Part shown: piece after piece, positions 1-12,075 of the stretch | How the letters are laid out: each line of letters opens with the position of its first letter | Position numbering within the stretch: the first letter of the stretch is position 1 | Assembly (NCBI GenBank): GCA_029891385.1 | Contig: CM057228.1 | Span: 64,300,523-64,364,522, forward strand | Reading direction: 5' to 3' | Length of the DNA: 64,000 nt | From: Erythroxylum novogranatense | Taxonomy: Eukaryota > Streptophyta > Magnoliopsida > Malpighiales > Erythroxylaceae | Translations under genes and position numbers: made by a program | Notes under the pieces: generated by a model | The model's database searches: none | Seen by the model: only the letters and a program-made list of their open reading frames with translations | Told to the model about the DNA's origin: nothing

Positions 1-2680
1 CTTCAAAAACCAATCTTTCCTTGATGTGCTCATTACCTTCTCCAAAATCTTTTTCAAGTCTTTATTCACCACCTCCGTTTGGCCAGTCATTTATGGATGG
101 TAGGGGGTTGCCACTCTATGATGAACATTATATCTTTTCAAAAGAGTCTCAAAGGGTTTGTTACAAAAGTGGCTCCCTTCATCACTTATGATAGCTCTAG
201 GCACCCCAAATCGAGTAAAAATCTTCTTAGTGAATTGTTAAACCACCTTGTCATCATTTGTTAGAGTAGCTATTGCTTTGACCAACCTAGAAACATAATC
301 AACTCCAATCAATATATACGAGTTATCTAGGGAAGATGGGAATGGTCCCATGAAATCTAAGCCCTATGCATCCAATATTTCCCCTTCCATAATGTTTGAA
401 AGTGGTATCTCATACCTCCTTGAAATATTCTCTTTGGTACCTATCACAATGTAATACAAAATCTTAGGCATCCTTGAACAAGTTTGGCCAATAGAACCAC
501 ACTCCAAAATGTGAGCCACCGTCTTGTTTACTCCATAGTACCCAGCATAAACTGAATATGACACTAGTTCAAAACTTTTGACATTTCATCCTCAAGGACA
601 CACCTATGAATCAAACTGTCAGCACATATTTTATATAACACAGGTTAGTCCCAAATACAGTGGAAACATTACAATAAGAACTACTTCCTTTATTGATGTG
701 AGAGATTAGGGGAAAAATACTACATAAGAGATAATTAACAATATTTGCAAACTAAGGAAGAAAAGGATTTTTTTACTGTCATTAAAGCCTCGTTAGGAAA
801 ATGCTCTTCAATTTCCTTTTCTTCTTCATTTTGTTCCCCTTCAAGTCTCAATAGTTGGTCTGCTACAACATTTTATGCTCCTTTCTTATCCTTAATCTCA
901 ATGTAGAATTCTTCAAGCGGAAGCACCCATCAAATGAGCCTAACCTTGGCATCCTTCTTTACAAAGAGATAACAGAATGTCGTATGATCTGTAAAAACAA
1001 TAACTTGTGAGCCCAAAAGGTAAGAACAAAAATTTTCACATTAAAATACCACTACAAACAACTCCTTCTCAGTGGTGGAGTAGTTTAGTTATGCTCCTGT
1101 CAGGGTTTTGCTAGCATAGTAAATTCCATACGACTTTTTCTCCTTCTATTGTTTGAGTACATAGCTAATAACATGGTCACTTGCATCATATATAATCTCA
1201 AATGGTCACGTCAAAATAGGTGTTATTATAAGTGTCATCTTTAACTTGTTAAAGGCATCTAAACAATCATCATCAAACAAAAAAGGCACATCCTTAACTA
1301 ACAAGTTAGCTAATGGTCTAGCAATAAGAGAAAAATCCTTAATGAATCATCTGTAGAACCCTACATGACTAAGGAATGCTCGGATGCCCTTAATATGGGT
1401 AGGAGGTGAAACATTTTAAATCACTTCAATCTTAGCTCAATCTACCTCAATCTTCCTGTATGAGATCTTGTGGCCTAAAACTATTCCCTCTTGGACCATG
1501 AAATGATGCTTCTCCCAATTCAAGACTAAATGATGCTCCTCATATCTTTGTAATAATCTATCCAAATTAAACAAACAATGATCAAAACAGTCTCCAAAAA
1601 TAGAGAAGTCATCCATAAATACCTCTATGAAGTCCTCATTCATATCTAAAAAGATGGCCATCATGCACCTTTGGAATACGACTGGTGCATTGCATAAGAT
1701 AAAAGGCATCCTACTATAAGCAAAAGTCTTATAAGGGCAAGTGAAAGTAGTTTTCTTTTGGTCTTGTGGGTATATGAACACCTAATTGTATCTTGAATAT
1801 CCATCAAGAAAGTAATAAAAAGCATGGCCAACCACCCTCTCAATCATTTATTCCACAAAAGGTAATGGAAAATGATCTTTCTTGGCGGCTAAATTGAGCT
1901 CCCTATAGTCAATGCACACTCTCCAACCTATGATGATCCTAGTGAAAATATGTTCACCTTTTTCATCTTTATCACTATCATGCCTCCCTTCTTAGGCACA
2001 CATTGCACTGGACTCACCCACTCACTATTTAAATTTAGGTATATGATACCTGCATCTAAAAACTTTACCACTTCCATCTTGACAACCTCTTACATGTTTG
2101 GATTTAACCTTCTTTGCCTCTCCCTCACTGTCTTGCATCCTTCTTCAAGGTTAATCCTATGCATCACCACATTAGGGCTAATCCCCATAATATCAAAATT
2201 TTGCCACCCCATGGCTCTTATCCTCTTCTTAATGATCTCTACCACTTTCTATTCTTGCTCAACAGTCAATTGGTTGGAAATGATGATGGGTAAAGTGTGG
2301 TCTTTGCCTAAAAATGTGTATCTCAGGTGAGAAGGTAAGGATTTAGTTCTATAATGGGAGGCTTTACAATAGAGGGTGGTATGGGTGCATCCTCTCTCTC
2401 TAAATTCTCTTGCTCACCCTCCTCAAATAATTCCTCTTCACACACACTCTCATCCCTATGCACTTCAATAATTTTCTCAACTTCCTTTTCACTTCCCTTC
2501 TCAACCTCCTTCAAACAGTCATCCACAACATCAAACTTCATATAAGCATTTCCATCCACCGATTTCTTCAAAGATTTAGTCATATTGAATTCAACCTGCT
2601 CATCATCAATCCTCAAAACCAATTTTCCTTCATGCACATTAACTAATGTTGTTGGGCACCAATTGATTCCGGAATCCAAC
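1..2680 (-). pseudogene. Decayed Ty3/gypsy (Athila-like) pol: protease, RT, RNase H, integrase
   Basis: Read on the minus strand, the domains come in Ty3/gypsy order. The post-protease segment is at 2679-2323 (a stretch like LVNVHEGKLVLRIDDEQ). RT runs from about 2060 to 1437 and includes the active-site motif as FMDDFSIFGD and the later VLGHKIS block. RNase H lies at about 1260-850 (FTDH, then ADQLLRL). The integrase zinc finger and core lie at about 600-1, including a TPYHPQ-like block (YHPQMTGQTEV) at the left edge. The order protease-RT-RNase H-integrase is diagnostic of gypsy. The wording of the RT and RNase H blocks resembles the Athila lineage, but that is from memory and not from a search. 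Stops and frameshifts break every domain, so this is a relic. The element continues past the left edge. At its right end it abuts a foreign primer-binding site and LTR (see 2685 and 2701). Confidence 0.85.
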
Positions 2681-2684
2681 TCTT

Positions 2685-2696
2685 GCTATGATACCA
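2685..2696 (-). promoter_or_regulatory. tRNA-iMet primer-binding site next to the minus-strand LTR
   Basis: On the minus strand the LTR ends ...GGTTCCAACA, followed by a 4-base spacer and TGGTATCATAGC. This matches the plant initiator-Met PBS (TGGTATCAGAGC) at 11 of 12 positions. It makes the LTR at 2701-12075 a 5' LTR transcribed leftward. The expected gag does not follow. Athila-like pol begins within about 10-20 bases. Confidence 0.65.
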
Positions 2697-4276
2697 CAAA
2701 TGTTGGAACCCATTTCCAGAACCCAACCTCTTACGAACAACAAAAGACTTGAGCGTATCTTTACTACATCATACCTCTTTAATACATTACATACAACTAA
2801 ATATCATCATTCATATTTCATTACCCTTAAAACAAAGGGTCTTACAAGCCACAATACATTACAGTCTGAAAAACTCAGAATACAGAAGTTACGAGGACTA
2901 CAAATTCTTAAAAATGCAAATAAAACCTCCTGGTTACAAAATCTAGTTTGAAATAGAAAAACAACAAAGTTGAGGAATTTTCCTCTAGACTCTTGCTCAG
3001 TTGACTTCTTAACTATCACCTAAGAAGGGGACAGAGAGGGGGGTGAGCTCAAAAACTCGTGGGTAATAAGTTTATAACAGAAAATAAGCAAAAATCATTG
3101 AAATGTTCATTTGTTATAGAAATTTTGATATTGAATGCATAAAACTCAGAGTTTTCAAATTCTCAACCAAATTCATAATTTCTGCTAAAAAATTCATAGT
3201 TAAAGAAACATCATCACATGAACCTAACATATACATGTAACCGTCAACGCATCACACTCAAATATGCAACATTCTTGACAATTCCAAGATACAATGCACA
3301 ATAAATGACTCAAGGGTTCCGTGGAACAAAACAGAGAAACCAAAGTTTACTCCGTGAACGAAACGAGTCCATTTTTTGGATCTCGTGGGCCACAAGCGGG
3401 CAGTCAGGAGAAGGCTTTACGTCGATGTGCACGTGACTACGAAATAGTTCCTCTCTCGCCCAAACACAATCAAAGCTTATACTCAATTTAATCATTCACA
3501 ATTTCATATTCTCATGCTTTTTCTTCTTTCCATTCAAATCAAAATGCCATGATACAATTCAATGGCATAACATGATCACATATCACAATGCATTTTTTTC
3601 AACATTCACAACAATTCAAATCCAATCCATGAAGCATATACACACATATAAGCAAATTTTTTAAATCATTTAAAAACAGTATATGTACATTTATGAAGTA
3701 CTTGAAATCATTTTTTTCTCTTGATTTGGAAAAAAAACTTTAATGGCTCATTATTCAATTATAAACATGAAACCCACCTGATTTTCTTGCTTATAGCCTT
3801 ACTCAAAAAGCCATTTCTCTTGTTCATCTTGTCTCTTTGATCCATATGTTCAATAACAAAAATCCCACTCAATAGGGTTTTTAATTGAAAATTCCTCAAG
3901 GAACAATCACTAAAATTGGTTCTAGAATACTTAAACCCAAACCTTTTCTAGACTCCATGAACTAAAATGCTTCCAAAAATCCAAAAGATTTAAAATGATC
4001 TTACCTTTATTCTTCACAAAATGAAGGGATCCTTAACTCAAAGGGAATCTCTTCTCTTCCTTTTCCTTTTTCCTTTCTTAAACAACCTTAAAATCTCTCT
4101 TATAGGCTAGAGAAATTGAAACCCTAGCTTGTTTTCTCTTCTTTCTCTCATTCTCTTCTTCTCTTTGTATTTCTCTCTCTCTTTTCTCTTAAATTTTCGT
4201 TCTTCTCTTCTGCTTATCCTTCCATTCACATTTTTCTTCTTCATTTATAAGCACAGTACAAGAAAAGAAGCCCTTT

Positions 4277-4620
4277 TGCGACTTTTTAAAAACATCGCAA
4301 AAGATAATAAAACGTCGTAGAAGATAATTTGTGACTTTTAAAAAAACGTCACTAAAAACGTCGCGGTATATGGTGTAGGCAAAAGGTATCCGTGACATTT
4401 CTTGAAAAACATCGCGGAAAACTCCAGCATTCCGCGACGTTTTATAAAACGTCAATAAAAGCATAAACAATCTGCGACGTTTTCTAAAGCGTCGCAGATT
4501 GTTATAGTTTCAGCGACGTTTTTAAAAAACGTCACGGAAACACTTACAATTTGTGACATTTTTTAACGTCGCAGAATAGGTAATGATCTGCGACATTTAT
4601 TTGTGAAACGTCGCAGATTG
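4277..4620. repeat. Left subterminal repeat array of the CACTA element
   Basis: About ten short motifs of the GCGACGTTTT / AAAACGTCGC type occur in both orientations, often in pairs that can fold into hairpins. For example, CTGCGACGTTTTC at about 4471 is followed by AAAGCGTCGCAG. Arrays like this beside CACTA termini bind the TNPA-type protein in En/Spm. The same motif recurs at the other end of the element. Confidence 0.75.
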
Positions 4621-5117
4621 AAAGTAATTTATATTTTTTTTTCATTTATCTTAAAATAATTCTAATTTAGCATTTTTAATTATTACCTTTTTATTATTCG
4701 AGAATAATTTTAATTTAATAATTAATTTTCTGTTATTTTGTTTAAATTATCCGAAAATAATTGTAATTTAATTATTTTCTAATTTAATAGTTATATTTAA
4801 ATAACAAATTTTTAAAATCTTATTTATTTAATAACTATTCAATATTATTTGTGAATTTATTTATTTAATAACTAATTAATAATTCATCTATAACAATAAT
4901 TTAATACGTATGCATAATATATTATTTAATTTCAATTCCCAAACATGTCATAAGACACTAATTAATATAAACAATAAATCAAAAGTGTTTAGTATATCAA
5001 TATGAGTACATATCTAATCTAAGTGAATATTATGTGTAGCACATAAAAGTTCTAAGACCCTTTTTTGTTGTTCGACTTCGGTAGTTAATCGATCTTGCAT
5101 TTCTTCAACTTTTTTAT

Positions 5118-6803
5118 TCAATTCATCGACTTGAGATTGCACCCCTGATTAACCCTCTTCGACTCCTCCAATTCGTCTCGAAGTCTCTTTCTTGCTGAAG
5201 TCTTTCCTTGTGGTCGAGGCCCAATTCCCATGCCAACAATGTAATCTGATCTAGTGCCCGAGACTTTGTCGCACACTTCATCCACTATCATCGGATGACT
5301 TTGTTCTATAGAATGTTTCAATTCCTGAAACATTAATTCCTGAAAAACCAAAAATTAATTACATATACAGTCTTATTTAAGAAAAATTTGTAAATGAACT
5401 ATATACTCACCCATTTTTCTCTGCATTCGGTAGTTGTCCATTGACTTTTTTTTTCATCATAATGAGTGTGATACCATAGTTTCATCTGGTCACACTCTTC
5501 TCTATCTCTGTCACTCTGTTGTATAGAAATATGTTACTAGTAATATTCATTATAAATTTTGAAATATCAATCAAAGAAAAATATAATAACTCACAATTTC
5601 ATGTTGTATCGCTACAAAGGCCTTGGAGTCGGAGTTTGGTCGACCTTTGACCTGACTCCTAGCCAATTTGGCTTTTTGACTTTTGTCCTCATCATATACG
5701 TAACAAAATCTATTATAAAAAAATCTATAAATCACAATTCATAAATTCTAAAATATTATCAGTTGTCAAAAAAGCTGAGAAATTATGTTTTTGTATGAAA
5801 TAAACTAACCTTTGCAGCTGCTTGCTCCCAATATTCGCATAAATCCATCCACTCTGCTACTGTGACATTATGCGGCTTATCATCTTTTCCGTGCTTGGTA
5901 AAATGTCTTTTTAAATGAAATCTTTGATCTTTAGATCTTCAAGCAAGAATTTTTTCACAGTAGCATGTACTTCATTGTCAGTTCTCATTCCCTTGACTTC
6001 CAACTTTTACTATAAAAAATTATAAATTATTAGTCAGAGCTTTAGGCATATGGAAAACATGTACAAATTAGATAGTTTTATAATACTTACGTCTAATTTA
6101 TCAATTGCAATGTCCAACTCCTCATTAGTAATTTTTTTCCATTTTGTTCTTTTAGGTAAGGAAGTTCGGGATACCACACCGATCTCACTCGATAATTTGG
6201 TAGACTGTACAGAGTTGGTTGGTCGTCCTTCAGCAGGGGAGATCTCTGTCTCCAATCTCTTACCTAGCGCCTTATTAATCTTCGCCAATCCATGTCCTTT
6301 TGTGACACCTCTTGTCTTTTTCGGATCAGTCGTGGATCCTAAAATAGGAAAGGAATATTTGACAGTTAGCATATAAAATACTCTTAATTAGTTTGATAAA
6401 TAAAATAATTAAACTTAATAAATTTCACCAATGTGATGTAAAAGATCATACCTGTAGTGCTTGCAGAGGTAGGACTGATAGTGGGAAGAATAGTGTCATT
6501 CAATAGTGTTTGATTATTAGAAGTTGGAGGCATCTTTTGAGAAGTTGATGAACTACTAATATTGCGTCGCATATTCAAAAGTTGTTCATACGTATCTTTA
6601 GGATGCTTAGTAGGCACAGATGTAACATCTTTTGGTGTTGGAGTAGGCTCACAACGTGCAGGTGTGTGATCTTCTGGCTATGTACAAGCAGATGACTCAT
6701 TAGCTCCACTTCCAAGAAGCTGACGATACCGCGATTGCAGTTGTGTCGGTACTAAGCTGCTTGGTGCAACCATCTTATTCTTCTTGGGTAGACCAGGTCC
6801 CAT
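5118..6803 (-). pseudogene. CACTA-encoded Transposase_24-like accessory gene, broken
   Basis: The minus strand carries a fragmented gene. It begins at ATG 6803 (MGPGLPKKNKM...) with an in-frame TAG about 45 codons in. Exon 1 ends at 6452 (donor CTACAG|GTATG). Exon 2 spans 6338-6091 (acceptor TTTTAG|GATCC, donor GAC|GTAAG) and encodes blocks such as KKTRGVTKGHGLAK and KLSSEIGVVSR. Further pieces follow at 6010-5880, at 5910-5820 (AEWMDLCEYWEQAAAK), at 5560-5420 (LWYHTHYDEK) and at 5351-5118 (YIVGMGIGPRPQGK). The order and wording fit the plant Transposase_24 (Ptta/En/Spm) family, a second protein of many CACTA elements. That assignment is from memory of the family, not a search. The internal stop and a doubtful third acceptor near 6010 argue against function. 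Confidence 0.6.
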
Positions 6804-6959
6804 GTGAATCACCTACATTCATATCAACATTAGATTTCAAAGTAATATTCATCAACCATATTTACAGACTGCAATGTATACCAGAAGCAATGTATAGAAG
6901 CAACATTATTCCCTATAATAACAACTTCATTAATGTATACCAGAATATATCCCTATATT

Positions 6960-8560
6960 AACATTTCACCCAATCAACATCACCATATATATACTAGAAG
7001 CAATGTATACCAAAAGCAATGACTCAAGTATTTGATTTTGTTGGCTTCAAAACTACATTTGTTGACTGCATTGTCTGATGAAAACCTTAAATGCATTTTG
7101 GAAAAGGAATCAGACACCATTCCTCTTTCCACTATTTAGTCCTCTAAAAAACTAAAAACAAAACATTATAGAGATCAAAGCAATTAGTTTAAGGTCGGAG
7201 ATAAGAGTTCTAGATTTTTCTTTAATCCCATTCTCATTAGTTCAAAAGATACTTGACCAGATGGTTTTAGTCCTCTTTTTCTTTCCCAAAACAAAAAAAT
7301 CTAGCACTTGATAAGTTACTTGTGACTAATGCTATCACATAATTCTTCAAAAAAGGAAGGTCAATAACTAGGCTTAACAACACTCACATTTGCTTAATCC
7401 TTGATATACCAAATTGAAGTTCTCTAACTAATTTTTGGTATATCTCGTGCTATATTGTTTGCATTAAGAGACTCATTTATGATTCTATTTAAAAGGAAGC
7501 ATGGATATGTAATATATTCCTCTTTAGGTGAGACTTAGATATAACTAGGTGTAGAGTTGTTTGCATCACATCGTCTCTGTCTCCATCACTAGTTGGCCTC
7601 TCTCAAAACTTGAATTAAATAATGTATCATTTTCAAATAAATCGAAAAAGTCTACCTTTTTATTAATCAACAAATGAAGTCCTCTGCATTAAAGCAAACT
7701 AGGAGCATTACAGATGAGGAAACTCATACTGATCTGCATTTCTTAAGCATTATAACTCAATATAAGGAATTAACTATTTTAAGGTTTTTAAAAAGAACTT
7801 GCTACCCTCAAAACATAAATTATTTCAACTAAATTCTTGTCGCAACATCCTTTACATGTGTTCATCAAAGATACTTGCCCATACATCAAAATCTTACCTG
7901 CATTCCCTCATTACTCCAAATCAATCTGTTTTTGTTTAAGCACAAAGACAGCAAAATGTATTTTCATTTTGTTCAAACACAAAGTCTGATATCTTAGCAT
8001 CCATAACCCATGTATTTTCATTTTGTCTGCATGATCAACGCATGACAGCATAAAGTAGAATTTCTTCAGGAGAAAGGGCAAGTTGAATTAACCAAGTGAG
8101 GAAAAGTGGCTGTAAAAAATTTAGTACACTCGAGCATGAAGATAATTTCAATACCTGTCACTTTTCCTTCTTCTTTGAAATATATGGAATCTTCCAACTT
8201 TGAAAGAGATTCAATACCTGTCAAAATGTTAAGGAAACAAATAATTATTCACTCTCCAATTGTTGGTTATAGATGTTTTAATTGTTCTTCTTACTTGGGT
8301 TGTTTGTGATCTTAGATACGTAAACAGTTGTTGGCCAATTATGTTTATAAAGTGCAGCTACATGAAGTGAAGAGAGTGATATAAATATATTTATAAAGTG
8401 AAACTATATCCAATTATATCATGTAAGAAAGCAGATAAAGAGGTTCAAACGCAAAAGGTTAAGTACTAAAAATTTCATAATAAGAAGATAAAGAAAGCAG
8501 ATAAAGAAGAAGAAAGCATTAAGGCTTAATAAGATGACAGTATTATTTCCTAAAGTCATG
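6960..8560. other. Non-coding interior of the CACTA element
   Basis: This AT-rich sequence has no convincing coding region on either strand. It may hold decayed transposase sequence or captured DNA, but nothing is recognisable. Confidence 0.4.
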
Positions 8561-8830
8561 ACGCAGAAAATATTATGCAAAGTTTGTGCTTTATATCCAA
8601 TAATAATAAGCTAACCCATTGCCAAACCTCTTGTGATGAGAATAATAATTATGATGTTAATCTTTCATATGATGAGTTAGTTGAATGCCTAGAGGCTATA
8701 AGCATAAAAATGAAGAAAATATCTTCCAAGTATAAAGAAGCTCAAAAACTCTTTGATGCAAGTTGATTGAGATGAGCAATTGAAATGTTATGTGTATGAC
8801 CTTATACAATCTAAGAATGTGGTTGAGAAC
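8560..8830 (+). pseudogene. Possible copia gag fragment inside the CACTA element
   Basis: A plus-strand stretch reads LCFISNNNK..., then YDELVECLEAISIKMKKISSKY. This layout (a LCFMA-like start followed by a YDEL coiled-coil) resembles the C-terminal gag region of SIRE/Tork-type copia elements, such as the coiled-coil part of the gag at 62266-62982. It is short and unsupported by neighbouring domains. It could be a captured fragment or chance. Confidence 0.3.
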
Positions 8831-10029
8831 ATGTAAGACACACCAAAAGAACATGTAACACTTCTGCATTCATATAGGCTTCTTTGTCATCCAATTTGTA
8901 TAAAGAAAAGCTCACAATTAGCATAGCCTATTGAATAATTCTTCATAAACTTCAATAGACCCTATAGATATATGCAAGTCTTTGATTTTGAAATTCATCA
9001 TTTTGGACAACGTAGAAAGGTGGAGCGAAAGAAACAACCACAACAAAATCTTCGATGTCAGCCAGCACAAAACCAGAATCAAAGCGTTTTAACAGCACAG
9101 AAAAAAGCTATTTAGCAGAGAGATCATTAGTTTTTGGAGTCTACCTCGAAGAGAAAAATGGATAGCCCTATACTTAAGCCAACAAAAATAGAAGTTCCAT
9201 CAACATCCTTGAAGCATTGGAAATACTAACAATTTCGTGAAAGTAAAGGCATAGTTTTTTAATGGACAGTTGAAATTAGTCACAGCACATATCCAGACCA
9301 AAATCAAACATCAAACAGGACGTGGAATCTTCCATAGTTAAAAACCAAAATAGATACAAATAGTTGGTAAAGGCAGAGTGGAAGAATAATATAAAGCGGA
9401 GGGGTACTTATTAGCTTCTCCTCTAAAACGCTTAGAAAACTCGTTGAAAATGCTGAATTGACGACAAGGCGAGTACCCATTTGTGGATAGCAACCTTAAC
9501 CTTATACTTGGACCCTATTTGAGAAAATGAAAAAACTAAACCCAAAAGTATTTAGCATCAACAAGACCCAATCAAAATTGGTGTAGACAGAGATTAGAAG
9601 TAAAGAAAGAACCTGTTAGGGAGTTAAAAAAAAAGCGAAGGGAGAAAACCCGGATGGAGAAAGATCGAAGCTTACCTTTAGGTACTAGGACAGTGATGAG
9701 ATGAAGTAGAAACTAAGTCAATCAGAGAAGACTGTTCAGCTCTTGCTGATTCTTCACGTTGCGTTGGATTAGTGAAAAGAGGAGTTCATTTTGAAAAAAG
9801 AAATGTATAAATGGGAAGATTTAAGACACTGTAAACTTAGGGTTTAGTTCAAATGAAATTTGGACTAAATTTGGGCAACATTGAACACCAACTTCGTTGA
9901 TTAGAGAAAATGGGTATGGAGACGAGAAGAAGTTTTGGTCGTGAGAAGCGTATTAACAGAGAGAGTAGTGGGCGGGCACGATACTTTTTATGAAAATTGA
10001 GAGCCAGAACATTAATTTTAAGTAACCCT
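8831..10029. other. Non-coding right interior of the CACTA element
   Basis: No coding region is recognisable. By analogy with related elements, the 5' end and leader of the minus-strand transposase genes would lie here, but no exon can be supported. Confidence 0.35.
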
Positions 10030-10225
10030 TATGCAATGTTTTCTTTGAAAAAACGTCACTTTTTTTATTTTGTCACGTTTTATTGATAAAACATCGCACA
10101 AAGTATTATAAATCTACGATGTTTTTGTAAAACGTCGCAAAAAATTACAATTTTTGTGACATTTTTTAAACGTCACAAAAAGTGCTAATAATTTGTGACG
10201 TTTTATTAATAAAACGTCGCGAATT
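10030..10225. repeat. Right subterminal repeat array of the CACTA element
   Basis: Variants of AAAACGTCGC / GTGACGTTTT occur in alternating orientation, matching the array at the left end. They lie immediately inside the GTAGTG terminus at 10244. Confidence 0.75.
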
Positions 10226-11052
10226 GTATGTTTTTGTTGTAGTGGCAAGACAATACTTCTTCTTCCAATTATACCCTTAATGACTAAGAATTGTCCCATT
10301 TACCCTTCCTTATAGGCTTATGTCCTTTTAAACTTAAGTTTCTTGCGAAAAACACTCTTGACCATTCCGACATAACATTTTCTTCTACAAAAATATTCCC
10401 ATTTGTCTTAAGTTTGTAATGAAACCAAAATCAATCTGTTTGGTCAAACACTTAGAAAGATACACTTTAAACATTTTTGGACTAATCTTGTCCCAAACAA
10501 AGTACTATGCACTACTTCCATCTAAATTTTAAACATCTTAGAGACTGAATTAGATTACAAGTTCTGCATACCATTGGTAGCTCCATGTCTCTAGTTTACC
10601 ACAAATAAGCAATTATCTCATTTGGAGCTCTAAAGATCAAGATATCACCAAAATACTGAGGTATGTTTAGTAGAATAACATCAGATCATACTATTGAAGA
10701 ATACACTCACTATACCCGTTCCACTTTTTCACTCAATCTTTCTTAATTTAATTTAGAGGGCCATGATTTTTCATAGAGATGTATAGAAATATCTTACGAG
10801 TCCAATGGTTCAAAAATCAAGTCTTTTAGGAGTCTAGAGAAAAAGTTATGGCCAAAAGAATCTAACATGTTCATGTCTTTACTCATATTGTATATGCCTT
10901 GGCACAATTAACATAACTCTCACTACAAGTATCAGATTGACTTCGTTTTTAGACGGTTTGAAAGAAAACTTCTAGATCTACAACTTTCATGATGAACTCA
11001 AAGACCAATTCTACTTTTTGAAGGATCAAAAGGGGAGCATAAGATAATGAAA

Positions 11053-11241
11053 CAAAACTAAGATGAAGCTGAAAGTCAAACTAAGACGATCAAACTAAGA
11101 CAATGCGGAAAGTCAACTTAAGACGAAGCTAACTAAGACGAAGCAGAAAGTCAAACAAAGACGGTCAAACTAAGATGATACAGAAGTCAAACTAAGACAA
11201 TACAGAGGTCAAACTAAGACGATATAGAAGTCAAACTAACA
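11053..11241. repeat. Minisatellite of ~14-22 bp units in an LTR
   Basis: Roughly ten imperfect copies of a unit close to GTCAAACTAAGACGATACAG lie head to tail. Unit length varies, and several copies are shortened or carry AAGC inserts. The array lies within the split LTR at 2701-12075. Confidence 0.7.
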
Positions 11242-12075
11242 TCAATCTCCACATCTGTCACATACACATATCCTATGCAACATCACAATTTGTAATACTC
11301 ATATCTCTCAACTCCGACATCCAAAATTTACAAACTTTATATCATTGGAAAGATGAAAAGATTGTCTACAACTTCCAAGAAGACTAAATCAGGTCACAAC
11401 AACCCAAAAATATCCCTGAAGTCAGTACACGAATTTTACATTCATGTACTATACCCAATTCTCAACTTCATGACAAAGTTAGAGATTCTTAGAAACATAA
11501 TTTAAATTCTATGTCTTCATAAGAAATGTAGACATATATCTTTAGTTTAATCAAAATTAAGAATCATCTCATTTGGACAACTAAAGAAACTGTTGTGGCT
11601 AAAAGACTGAAACATACTCAGTGAACATTTTCCAGATCAACTACCAATTTGTCTCAAAATCTTTCCTTAACACAAGTCATACCAAGATCACCTTTTTCTA
11701 CTATATTTTTCCTTCATTCTCAACTTCATTTCAAATAAATATCCTCCATAAAGAAAAATTATAATCCATGACTAATCATGAACACCAATGACAGAACATA
11801 CACATATATACATATTCTTCATCAATTTACTACACAAATATTGCTTTCATTTTGCTGCTAACTTTCACCTTAATTCTTTCTATTTCAAAAATCTCTTATC
11901 CACCAAAATCACCATAGCACATCATAAATCTATCCACATCTCTGATGTCCTACTTTACTCTTGCCTATCATTTCTTGGTTCACAGATTTCCATCATTTGT
12001 TCTTTACTCATGACTAATCTCCAAAATTTCTCATTCAAATGGTTCTAACTTTTATAAAATGTTCGGGGTCCAACA

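Larger units (their letters stand above)
4254..10244 (-). mobile_element. CACTA (En/Spm-like) DNA transposon, deleted
   Basis: The left end reads CAGTACAAGAAAAG, one change from the common plant CACTACAAGAAAAG. The right end, reverse-complemented, reads CACTACAACAAAAAC. Both ends are flanked by the 3 bp direct repeat GCA (4251-4253 and 10245-10247), as expected for CACTA elements. Both subterminal regions (4277-4620 and 10030-10225) are crowded with variants of AAAACGTCGC and its complement, the usual arrangement of transposase-binding subterminal repeats. The element is 5991 bp. It carries a broken accessory transposase gene (5118-6803). I found no TNP2-type catalytic transposase, so it is probably non-autonomous. 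It sits inside an LTR and is therefore younger than that LTR. Confidence 0.85.
2701..12075 (-). mobile_element. 5' LTR of a Ty3/gypsy-type element, split by a CACTA insertion
   Basis: The minus-strand LTR begins TGTTGGACCCCGAAC at 12075 and ends GGTTCCAACA at 2701, giving TG...CA termini within a short inverted repeat. It is in two pieces, 10248-12075 and 2701-4253, separated by a transposon. The two pieces join smoothly when compared with sister LTRs at 41555 and 49563: a block on a fixed-length AAGGGTATAAGAG-like theme is followed by a purine-rich GAAGAAGAAGAAA stretch. Without the insert the LTR is about 3.4 kb. It carries the hairpin motif at 3045-3058, a minisatellite at 11053-11241 and copies of the ~180 bp LTR module (for example near 11340). 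Flanks at 2696-2700 and 12076-12080 do not form a target duplication, which fits a 5' LTR rather than a solo LTR. Confidence 0.75.

Noticed and set aside
4249..4251. CACTA left border at 4252 with flank AAG
   Set aside because: That border needs an extra dinucleotide in the terminus and gives unmatched flanks. Starting at 4254 needs one substitution and gives a perfect GCA duplication.
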